DNA of 7,243 bases, taken from NCBI GenBank assembly GCA_900313405.1, contig OMQY01000172.1, positions 1 to 7,243 on the forward strand, in the 5' to 3' direction. A program made the translations under genes and the position numbers. This DNA is from an uncultured Eubacteriales bacterium. GTDB lineage: Bacteria > Bacillota_A > Clostridia > Saccharofermentanales > Saccharofermentanaceae. How positions within the stretch are numbered: the stretch's first letter is position 1; each line of letters starts with the position of its first letter. The notes beneath the pieces were generated by a model. That model saw nothing but the letters and a program-made list of their open reading frames with translations. It made no database searches and was not told where the DNA came from. Positions 1-6,679 of this stretch are shown one piece after another.

Positions 1-3000
1 ATGAATTCAAAGGTCAAGCAGGCCCAGAAGGAAGGTGCTACGGTAGGAGATATCTCTGCAGGACTGTCTTATTCAGTCGTTCGTAATGCGCTCTATAAGG
101 TCATCAAGATCAGGGATACCGAGCAGCTCGGTAAGAATATAGTAGTTCAGGGCGGTACATTCCTTAATGATGCGATCCTTAGATGCTTCGAGATAGTATC
201 GGGAAGAGATGTCATCAGACCGAATGTGGCGGGACTTATGGGAGCATTCGGTGCAGCTCTTATTGCAAGAGCCAGGGTCCCGAAGATAGATGATGTCAAA
301 CCTTCCGCCAGTGTAAGAGCATCAGGGATCTTAGGCCCGGATCAGCTCAATGAATTCGATATGGAGACTGAGAATACTCAGTGTCCTTTCTGCGGTAACC
401 ATTGCCGTCTTACCATATCGACTTTCTCCAACGGAAAGAGGTTCGTATCCGGTAACCGTTGCGAGAAGGGAGAGAGTGTGGGTCTCGACAGCACGCGCGA
501 GAAGATCGAGCTCCCGAATATGTTCAAGTATAAGTATGAGAGGACCTTCGCTTATAAGCCTCTGGCCGAGAAGGATGCACCTCGCGGTACCGTCGGTATC
601 CCGAGAGCTCTGAACCAATATGAGAACTATCCGTTCTGGTTTACCGTATTGACCAAGCTGGGATTCAGAGTGCTCATATCGGCAAGGTCTTCCCATGCGC
701 TTTTCGAGAGGGGAATGGAGACCATACCTTCTGAGAGTGTATGTTATCCTGCTAAGCTCACGCACGGTCATATCGAGAATCTCATATCGAGAGGAATAAC
801 GACGATCTTTTATCCCGATGTGCCTTATGAGACGATCGAGAATGCCAATTCGGGCAATCACTATAACTGCCCGATCGTCTGCTCGTATCCGGAGGTCATA
901 CGTAACAACGTAGAGACGCTGAGAGAAAAGAATATCAGGTTCCTGAATCCTTTCATGCCGCTCGACAATATGGCTTCGGTCGCAGAGAACCTGGTCAAGA
1001 CATTTGATTATCTCGGTATAACACGTCAGGAAGCCGTAGAGGCTGTTAATGCAGGTAAGATCGAATATGAGCGCTATAAGCAGGACATAAGGGACCGCGC
1101 TGCTACCATACTCGACGAGATGGATAAGACCGGAATGAAGGGTATCGTCCTGTCAGGTCGTCCTTATCATATAGATCCTGAGATCCACCACGGAATCCCC
1201 GAGATGATCAATCAGTTGGGGCTTGCAGTCCTGACAGAAGACAGTGTTGCAGAGCCGGGACGCCTCGCGAGACCGATAAGGGTAGTCGATCAGTGGATGT
1301 ATCACACGAGGCTCTATGAAGCCGCCGCTTTTGTTATCACGCGTCCTGATCTCGAGCTTGTTCAGCTTACATCCTTCGGATGCGGACTTGATGCCGTAAC
1401 ATCCGATCAGGTTCAGGAGATCCTCGAATCATCAGGTAAGCTCTATACTCTGCTTAAGATAGACGAAGTAAGTAATCTCGGCGCTGCCAGGATCAGGATG
1501 CGTTCTCTTGTTGTTGCCATGGAAGAGAGGGAACAATTGCTTAAGAAGGGTGAACTTAAGATGCCCGAGCCTCCCGCTTCCGGTGAGGATGCGCCCTATG
1601 CTCTTAAGCGTATGGAATTCACCAAGAAGAACAAGAAGGAGCATACTCTCCTTGCACCTCAGATGGCTCCGATACAGTTCGACTTTGTAGAGGCTGCTTT
1701 CAGAGACGCGGGATACAGGATGAAGGTGCTTAAACAGGCTACCCGTGAAGATATCGAGTGCGGTCTTAAGTATGTCAATAACGATGCATGTTTCCCTACG
1801 ATCGTTGTTGTCGGCCAGATGGTAAATGCGGTATTGAAGGGTGAAGTCGATCCCGACAATGTTACGCTTATGATCACACAGACGGGCGGAGGCTGCCGTG
1901 CTACCAACTATGTCGCATTCCTGCGTAAGGCTCTTCGCGAGGCGGGCTATCCTCAGATCCCCGTAGTAGCCATATCGGCTCAAAGGATCGAGAAGAACGA
2001 AGGTTGGACCATAACTGCACCGTTTGCCGTTCGAGCCGTTAAGGCCATGTGTCTCGGTGATATGCTGACGACTCTCCTGTTCAGAGTCCGTCCCTATGAG
2101 ACAGTACCGGGTGCAGCCAACGCACTTTATATGTACTTCAATCTCATCGGTCGTAAGATGTTGAATCCCGGCGGATTCGAGGATGAGCTCTCGCCCAGAT
2201 ACGATCAGGTAATGCCCGGGAACTACTGGGACAGGAGCCCTGAAGAGAAGAAAAAGATAAGAGATGTTCTTGCCGATATCGGAGTCGATCTCGAGGATAT
2301 CCCACAGATCAAGTCCTATAAGAAGTTCATCAGACTTGCGGTGGATAAGTTTAACAGACTCCCGCTTCAGGATATCCCCCGTAAGCCCCGTGTAGGCCTT
2401 GTCGGTGAGATCCTTGTCAAGTTCCATCCTGATGCCAACAATAATGCTATCGATGTTATCGAGCAGGAAGGCTGCGAGGGCGTATTGCCCGGTGTACTGG
2501 ACTTCTTCCTTTACTGCTGCTACAACCCGATCTGGGCAGCATCCAATCTCGGAAGATCCAAGAAGACAGCAAGGATCAACCAGGCAGCGATCAATGTGCT
2601 CGAGAGGTTCAGGAAGCCTATCAACGAAGAGTTCAAGAAGACGGGCGGAAAGTTTATGCTCACCGAGAGGATCGAGGAACTTGCCAAGAAGTCGTCTACG
2701 GTATTGAGCTGCGGTAACTTCTGCGGTGAAGGATGGTTCCTGACGGCAGAGATGATCGAGCTCATCCAGGACGGTGTTCCGAATATCATATGTGCTCAGC
2801 CTTTTGCCTGCCTGCCTAATCACGTTACAGGTAAGGGAATGATCAAAGAGCTCAGGAGACAGTATCCTCAGTCGAATATCATCCCGATAGATTACGATCC
2901 GGGTGCTTCCGAAGCAAACCAGCTCAACAGGATCAAGCTGATGATAAGTACGGCTCATGCCGTTAGAAATCAGCAGATCGCCGAAGAGAAGAGAGGTAGG

Positions 3001-3003
3001 TAA
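1..3003 (+). CDS. Acyl-CoA dehydratase activase-related giant protein (BadF/HgdC ATPase C-terminus + DUF2229 + HgdB-like region), 5'-partial
   Basis: The visible 1000 residues are the C-terminal part of a protein whose family usually runs to about 1400-1500 residues, so the true start lies to the left; the ATG at base 1 has no visible ribosome site and is probably an internal Met. Residues 1-90 match the end of the BcrAD/BadFG ASKHA ATPase fold (VVQGGTFLNDA at 48-58, GLMGAFGAAL at 78-87). A linker carries CPFCGNHC (128-135) and Cys154, a likely metal or Fe-S site. From about 199 comes a DUF2229-type region (VGIPRALNQYENYPFW, then METIPSESVCYPAKL at 239-253 and HYNCPIVCSYPEVI at 287-300). The rest resembles 2-hydroxyacyl-CoA dehydratase subunit-like domains, with Cys597, GGGC (629-632), SCGNFCGEG (903-911) and CAQPFACLPNHVTGKG (931-946). 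Characterised relatives use ATP hydrolysis to drive an electron from a [4Fe-4S] cluster into a dehydratase; the substrate here is unknown. The ATPase's Walker-like motifs and the cluster cysteines would lie upstream of the window. Family call sure; function inferred. Confidence 0.9.
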   Translation: MNSKVKQAQKEGATVGDISAGLSYSVVRNALYKVIKIRDTEQLGKNIVVQGGTFLNDAILRCFEIVSGRDVIRPNVAGLMGAFGAALIARARVPKIDDVKPSASVRASGILGPDQLNEFDMETENTQCPFCGNHCRLTISTFSNGKRFVSGNRCEKGESVGLDSTREKIELPNMFKYKYERTFAYKPLAEKDAPRGTVGIPRALNQYENYPFWFTVLTKLGFRVLISARSSHALFERGMETIPSESVCYPAKLTHGHIENLISRGITTIFYPDVPYETIENANSGNHYNCPIVCSYPEVIRNNVETLREKNIRFLNPFMPLDNMASVAENLVKTFDYLGITRQEAVEAVNAGKIEYERYKQDIRDRAATILDEMDKTGMKGIVLSGRPYHIDPEIHHGIPEMINQLGLAVLTEDSVAEPGRLARPIRVVDQWMYHTRLYEAAAFVITRPDLELVQLTSFGCGLDAVTSDQVQEILESSGKLYTLLKIDEVSNLGAARIRMRSLVVAMEEREQLLKKGELKMPEPPASGEDAPYALKRMEFTKKNKKEHTLLAPQMAPIQFDFVEAAFRDAGYRMKVLKQATREDIECGLKYVNNDACFPTIVVVGQMVNAVLKGEVDPDNVTLMITQTGGGCRATNYVAFLRKALREAGYPQIPVVAISAQRIEKNEGWTITAPFAVRAVKAMCLGDMLTTLLFRVRPYETVPGAANALYMYFNLIGRKMLNPGGFEDELSPRYDQVMPGNYWDRSPEEKKKIRDVLADIGVDLEDIPQIKSYKKFIRLAVDKFNRLPLQDIPRKPRVGLVGEILVKFHPDANNNAIDVIEQEGCEGVLPGVLDFFLYCCYNPIWAASNLGRSKKTARINQAAINVLERFRKPINEEFKKTGGKFMLTERIEELAKKSSTVLSCGNFCGEGWFLTAEMIELIQDGVPNIICAQPFACLPNHVTGKGMIKELRRQYPQSNIIPIDYDPGASEANQLNRIKLMISTAHAVRNQQIAEEKRGR
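2991..2996 (+). promoter_or_regulatory. Ribosome binding site of polA
   Basis: A GAGAGG purine run lies six bases before the ATG at 3003, inside the last codons of the upstream activase gene. It supports the start that overlaps the activase stop (TAATG) and suggests translational coupling. Confidence 0.6.
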
Positions 3004-5705
3004 TGGGAAGGCTTCTGCTTATAGACGGCAATTCGATAATGAACCGGGCCTTCTATGCGGTGATCGGCCGTGCTCCGATGACTGCGCCGGACGGAACTCC
3101 GACAGGCGCCGTTAACGGTTTCTTCAATACGCTCCTGTCTGTAGTTGATGAATATTCGCCTACCGGCATCTGCGTCCTGTTCGATCTTAAGGCTCCTACA
3201 TTCAGACACAAGATGTCTTCGGAGTATAAGGCCACCCGTAAAGGAATGCCTGATGAACTGGCTGCTCAGATGCCTGTCGTAAAAGACCTTCTCGATCGTA
3301 TGGGTATATCCAGGATGGAACTGGAAGGATATGAAGCAGATGATCTTATCGGTACGCTGTCGCGTATGGGTGAAGAGGCCGGCGATACTGTTTATATCTT
3401 AAGCGGCGATCATGATGATTATCAGCTTATATCGGATAATGTATCTGTCCTCATGCCTCAGAGCGGCAAGGGTAAGCCGCCGAGGATACTGGTCGACAGG
3501 GAGTTTTTCGAGACAACTTATGGCGTTAAGCCTGAAGTCTTTGTAGATGTTAAGGCTCTGATGGGTGATAATTCCGATAATATCAAGGGCGTTGAGAAGG
3601 TCGGCGAGAAGACTGCATTTAAGCTTATCGCCGAGTACGGAAGTGTCGAAGGCGTTCTTGCCAATACCGCTTCAATGTCGGAGGGACTGAGGAATAAGCT
3701 CGACGCTTCTCATGAACTGCTTGATCTTAATCTTAAGCTCTGCCGTATAGACAGGGATGTACCTGTTCCGTTTGGTCTCGACAAGACGGCATATAACGGC
3801 ATAACGGACAGACAGGCAACATATGACAGATTATCGTCTCTTGCTCTTAAGATGCTCATTAAGAAGCTGGGGCTCGAAGGGATGCATAAGTCTGCTGCAG
3901 CACTTGCCGAGGAAGGCGAAGGAGATGCTGATGATCCGTTCGCTTCGGCTCTGTATGACGAGTATAAGGAGATGGCAGGAAGGCTGACCGTCAGTGAGAA
4001 CATATCTGATCTTCATATCACTTCCGAGACAAGACCCGGTATAGCTTTTATCGATATCGGAGGCAAGGCTGCGGCTCTCGTTGCCGTTAAGGGATCAGCT
4101 GCCGTTCTTAAGATCGATGTATCCGATCTTAAGACAGTTGTTGCTCAGACGGAAGTCATGCCCGTAGCATTTGATTATAAGACCAGATCCAAAGTGCTCG
4201 ACGAGCCGCTTAAAGTCGACGGTGTCTTTGATACTGCGATAGCCGGATATGTCTTCAATCTGATTGACGGTTCGACTCCGGATTTCCCGAGACTCGTCGA
4301 ATCATTGTTCTTGAAGCCATATCCGATAGAAGATGAAGATATAGAGCCAAAGCAGTTGTCGCTCTTTGACGAACAGGACGGACAGGATGAAGGAAAGAAA
4401 CTTGATCTTGCCGTCAGGAAACTCTATCTGAACCTTCTTTGTGCAGAGCTGTTAGACCGGATGATCGAGCAGCGCAAGGCCGGCAGACTCCTGTATGAGA
4501 TCGAGTTCCCGCTGGTCGTAACGCTCGACATAATAGAACGTAACGGTATGAACGTATCGGGTGATAAGCTCGACATGCTCCACGAAGAGTTCTCTTCGCG
4601 CCTGTCTCAGATCGAAAAGGAGATCTATTCATCGACAGGTTATGAGTTCAACATATCGTCTCCCAAGCAGCTTGCTGATATCCTCTATGGCGAAGATAAG
4701 CTTAACCTGCCTCACGGCAAGAAGGGGAAGACAGGTGTCTTCTCTACTTCGATAGATGAGCTTAAGAGGATAAGATCTTTCCATCCTGCCATCGACATGA
4801 TCATCGAATACAGGGCTCTGTCAAAGCTTGACTCTACATATGCAACAGGACTTAGAGAGAGGATCGACGCTGACGGCCGTGTCAGAACGACGTTTACTCA
4901 GGCCATGACTAACACGGGGAGACTCTCATCTACCGAACCGAACCTTCAGAATATTCCCGTCAGGACAGAGAACGGCGGCCGTATCAGAGAATGTTTTACG
5001 GCACCGGAAGGACGGGTGCTCGTGGATGCGGATTATTCGCAGATCGAACTTCGTCTGCTGGCAGCCATGTCAGGGGACAAGATAATGAGCGAAGCATTCC
5101 GCGAAGGGGAGGATATACACAGAAGGACGGCCTCAAAAGTCTACGGCATCCCCGAAGAGCTTGTAACGCCTGCTCAGAGAGCCGTTGCCAAGACAGTCAA
5201 CTTCAGTATCATCTACGGTATATCGGAATTCGGACTTGCACAGGATCTTGATATATCTTTCAAGGAAGCAGGTGAACTTATCCGCCAGTATGGAATACAG
5301 TTCCCTGAGATAACTTCCTATCTTGAAGCTCTTAAGACTGCCGGTGAGAAGTTGGGGTATGTCGAGACGATGTTCGGAAGAAGACGTAACCTGAGTGAGC
5401 TTAAGAGTCAGAACCGCAATATAAGGAACTTCGGATTAAGAGTCGCCATGAATACTCCTATACAGGGAAGTGCGGCCGATATAATCAAGATCGCCATGAA
5501 CAAGGTGCGTAAAGCCCTGACGGATAAGATACCCGGAGCGCTCCTTATCATGCAGGTGCACGATGAACTGATAGTTGAATGTGACGAAGCAGATCGCGAC
5601 AAAGTAAGCACTCTCCTTAAGGAAGAGATGGAGAATGCGGTAGATCTCAGTGTTCCTCTGGTGGCTGACGTTCACAGCGGAAACAACTGGTTGGAGGCAA
5701 AATAA
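3003..5705 (+). CDS. polA: DNA polymerase I
   Basis: Cytoplasmic family A polymerase for Okazaki fragment maturation and excision repair; 900 residues, a normal length. Residues 1-295 are the 5' nuclease: LLLIDGN (D8), VLFD (D61), YEADD (110-114), SGDHDD (134-139) and MGDNSDN (187-193), followed by a helix-hairpin-helix. Residues ~335-485 keep the 3'-5' exonuclease fold position but lack the DxE motif (AFIDIGG at 348-354) and the later catalytic aspartates, so proofreading is probably absent, as in many Bacillota enzymes and Taq. Residues ~495-900 are the polymerase: TGRLSSTEPNLQNIP (638-652), motif A DADYSQIELR (675-684, catalytic D677), O-helix R726/K730/F734/Y738, motif C QVHDE (851-855; D854 catalytic). 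A constant offset of 28 to E. coli numbering holds across motifs A, B and C. An acidic insert at ~441-466 carries QLSLF. The ATG overlaps the upstream stop by one base and has a GAGAGG ribosome site. Phe at the E. coli F762 position predicts ddNTP discrimination. Confidence 0.98.
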   Translation: MGRLLLIDGNSIMNRAFYAVIGRAPMTAPDGTPTGAVNGFFNTLLSVVDEYSPTGICVLFDLKAPTFRHKMSSEYKATRKGMPDELAAQMPVVKDLLDRMGISRMELEGYEADDLIGTLSRMGEEAGDTVYILSGDHDDYQLISDNVSVLMPQSGKGKPPRILVDREFFETTYGVKPEVFVDVKALMGDNSDNIKGVEKVGEKTAFKLIAEYGSVEGVLANTASMSEGLRNKLDASHELLDLNLKLCRIDRDVPVPFGLDKTAYNGITDRQATYDRLSSLALKMLIKKLGLEGMHKSAAALAEEGEGDADDPFASALYDEYKEMAGRLTVSENISDLHITSETRPGIAFIDIGGKAAALVAVKGSAAVLKIDVSDLKTVVAQTEVMPVAFDYKTRSKVLDEPLKVDGVFDTAIAGYVFNLIDGSTPDFPRLVESLFLKPYPIEDEDIEPKQLSLFDEQDGQDEGKKLDLAVRKLYLNLLCAELLDRMIEQRKAGRLLYEIEFPLVVTLDIIERNGMNVSGDKLDMLHEEFSSRLSQIEKEIYSSTGYEFNISSPKQLADILYGEDKLNLPHGKKGKTGVFSTSIDELKRIRSFHPAIDMIIEYRALSKLDSTYATGLRERIDADGRVRTTFTQAMTNTGRLSSTEPNLQNIPVRTENGGRIRECFTAPEGRVLVDADYSQIELRLLAAMSGDKIMSEAFREGEDIHRRTASKVYGIPEELVTPAQRAVAKTVNFSIIYGISEFGLAQDLDISFKEAGELIRQYGIQFPEITSYLEALKTAGEKLGYVETMFGRRRNLSELKSQNRNIRNFGLRVAMNTPIQGSAADIIKIAMNKVRKALTDKIPGALLIMQVHDELIVECDEADRDKVSTLLKEEMENAVDLSVPLVADVHSGNNWLEAK
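4353..4367 (+). other. Putative beta-clamp-binding motif QLSLF in PolA
   Basis: Codons 451-455 of polA encode Gln-Leu-Ser-Leu-Phe, an exact match to the bacterial sliding-clamp-binding consensus QL(S/D)LF. It sits in an acidic, probably disordered insert between the inactive exonuclease-like domain and the polymerase domain, flanked by IEDEDIEPK and DEQDGQDEG, so it should be exposed. The match is seen directly; clamp binding is inferred. Confidence 0.6.
5693..5697 (+). promoter_or_regulatory. Ribosome binding site of coaE
   Basis: A GGAGG core lies eight bases before the coaE ATG, within the last codons of polA. It is the strongest Shine-Dalgarno sequence in the window and fixes the coaE start directly after the polA stop. 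Confidence 0.8.
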
Positions 5706-6314
5706 ATGTTTGTACTTGGTATCACGGGCGGCATAGGATCAGGCAAGAGTACTGTCAGCAGGATCCTCTCTGACAGAGGGATCCGGGTTCTGGATGCCGA
5801 TGAGATATCTCATATGGTGACCGATCCCGGAGGACTTGCCGTAGAAGAGATAGGCGAGAAGTTCGGGAGAAGGGCGATAGCAGCTAACGGCGGGATGGAC
5901 AGACGCTACATCTCTTCGGTTGTGTTCAAGGATAACAGGAAGCTTGACGAACTGTCCTCGATCGTGCATAAATATGTTTTCGAGTATATGGATAAAGAGA
6001 TACAGAGTGAGCGAGAGAAAAAGACCAAATGTGTCGTCTTAGACGTTCCGATCCCCGTACAGAAGGGGTTCGTAGACCACTGTAATCAGATCTGGGTCGT
6101 TGTATGTGACGAGAAGGTCAGGCTCCGTCGCCTCATAGAGCGCGGGATGGACAGGGAAGAAGCCGAGAGGCGAATGGCTGTTCAGATGACGGATGATGAA
6201 TATTGCACGATAGCGGATCAGATAATCGACAATTCAGGTGACATCACTGAACTTACGGAGAAAGTGGATAAGCTTATCGTCTCGCAGCTCCACGAGAGGG
6301 GCATACGCATATGA
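5706..6314 (+). CDS. coaE: Dephospho-CoA kinase
   Basis: Cytoplasmic P-loop kinase that phosphorylates the ribose 3'-hydroxyl of dephospho-CoA with ATP, the last step of coenzyme A synthesis. At 202 residues it has the usual family length. The P-loop is GITGGIGSGKST (5-16), followed by the substrate-site DAD (30-32), the family segment from EKFGRRAI to MDRRYISSVVF (51-74) and a LID-like helix with RLRRLIERG through EEAERRMAVQ (139-160). The usual 'PLLFE' stretch reads PIPVQ here (115-119), so the common glutamate is a glutamine. The ATG follows the polA stop with no spacing and has a GGAGG site, so the two genes are almost certainly co-transcribed; polA-coaE adjacency is common in Bacillota. 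The stop overlaps the next start as ATGA. No frameshift or truncation is visible. Confidence 0.95.
   Translation: MFVLGITGGIGSGKSTVSRILSDRGIRVLDADEISHMVTDPGGLAVEEIGEKFGRRAIAANGGMDRRYISSVVFKDNRKLDELSSIVHKYVFEYMDKEIQSEREKKTKCVVLDVPIPVQKGFVDHCNQIWVVVCDEKVRLRRLIERGMDREEAERRMAVQMTDDEYCTIADQIIDNSGDITELTEKVDKLIVSQLHERGIRI
6294..6301 (+). promoter_or_regulatory. Ribosome binding site of the small membrane protein gene
   Basis: GAGAGGGG lies nine bases before the ATG at 6311, inside the end of coaE. It supports translation of the short downstream gene despite the overlapping ATGA junction. Confidence 0.6.
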
Positions 6315-6679
6315 TCGCTGCAAGGATAATGTCCGTCTTCTTCATTCTCCTGGCACTTACGTGCCTCATAATGTTGCTCAAAGGCTACGGAAAATGGAGC
6401 AAGTCGGTCTACCGCAGATATCTTATCGGAGTTACGGCTGTGTATCTGTCCGGAACGGTCCTTATAGCCGCAGTCCTGTTCTTCGCGCCCGTACTTCAGG
6501 TCCAGTTTGCCGTTGCATCGGAACTCTGTGTGCTTTTTATGTTCATCATGTCGGGATTTACCGTGATCAGGCTCGGTGAGAATATGGATGCCATCAGGGA
6601 AGAGATAGAAGCTAAGAAAATGTCTTCTGCAATAGAAGACATCGAGAAGGTAATAGATCAGGATGGCAAAGAGACCTGA
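6311..6679 (+). CDS. Hypothetical three-helix membrane protein
   Basis: I do not recognise this 122-residue protein. Three hydrophobic segments are visible at about 4-23, 37-59 and 64-86, separated by a short basic loop (KGYGKWSKSVYRR, 24-36), which by the positive-inside rule would be cytoplasmic and so would put the N-terminus outside. The tail (87-122) is charged and helix-prone, rich in Glu, Asp, Ile and Lys (MDAIREEIEAKKM, then IEDIEKVID), and could form a short coiled coil. There are no catalytic motifs. The reality of the gene is supported by a good ribosome site, the ATGA overlap with coaE, the overlap with the following SanA-like gene, and codon use like its neighbours. A role alongside the downstream envelope protein is possible but rests only on position. 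Confidence 0.8.
   Translation: MIAARIMSVFFILLALTCLIMLLKGYGKWSKSVYRRYLIGVTAVYLSGTVLIAAVLFFAPVLQVQFAVASELCVLFMFIMSGFTVIRLGENMDAIREEIEAKKMSSAIEDIEKVIDQDGKET
6644..6650 (+). promoter_or_regulatory. Possible ribosome binding site of the SanA-like gene
   Basis: GAGAAGG lies twelve bases before the ATG at 6663, a little far for an optimal site. Because the start lies inside the preceding gene, initiation may depend mainly on ribosomes finishing that gene 17 bases later. Confidence 0.35.

Noticed and set aside
1..3. ATG at the first base as the true start of the activase gene
   Set aside because: The sequence begins in the middle of the ATPase fold, no ribosome site can be seen, and family members are several hundred residues longer at the N-terminus.
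1432..2958. A 508-codon open frame on the minus strand opposite the activase gene
   Set aside because: The + strand here encodes clearly conserved protein throughout. The minus-strand product shows no recognisable domain and looks like the shadow of a biased codon pattern that keeps antisense stops rare.
4991..5251. An 86-codon + strand frame inside the polA polymerase domain
   Set aside because: It lies out of frame across motifs A and B of polA, has no ribosome site that I can see and no recognisable features.
5700..5710. A possible terminator or promoter between polA and coaE
   Set aside because: There is no spacing between the genes and no stem-loop with a T-run; the GGAGG site favours read-through expression.
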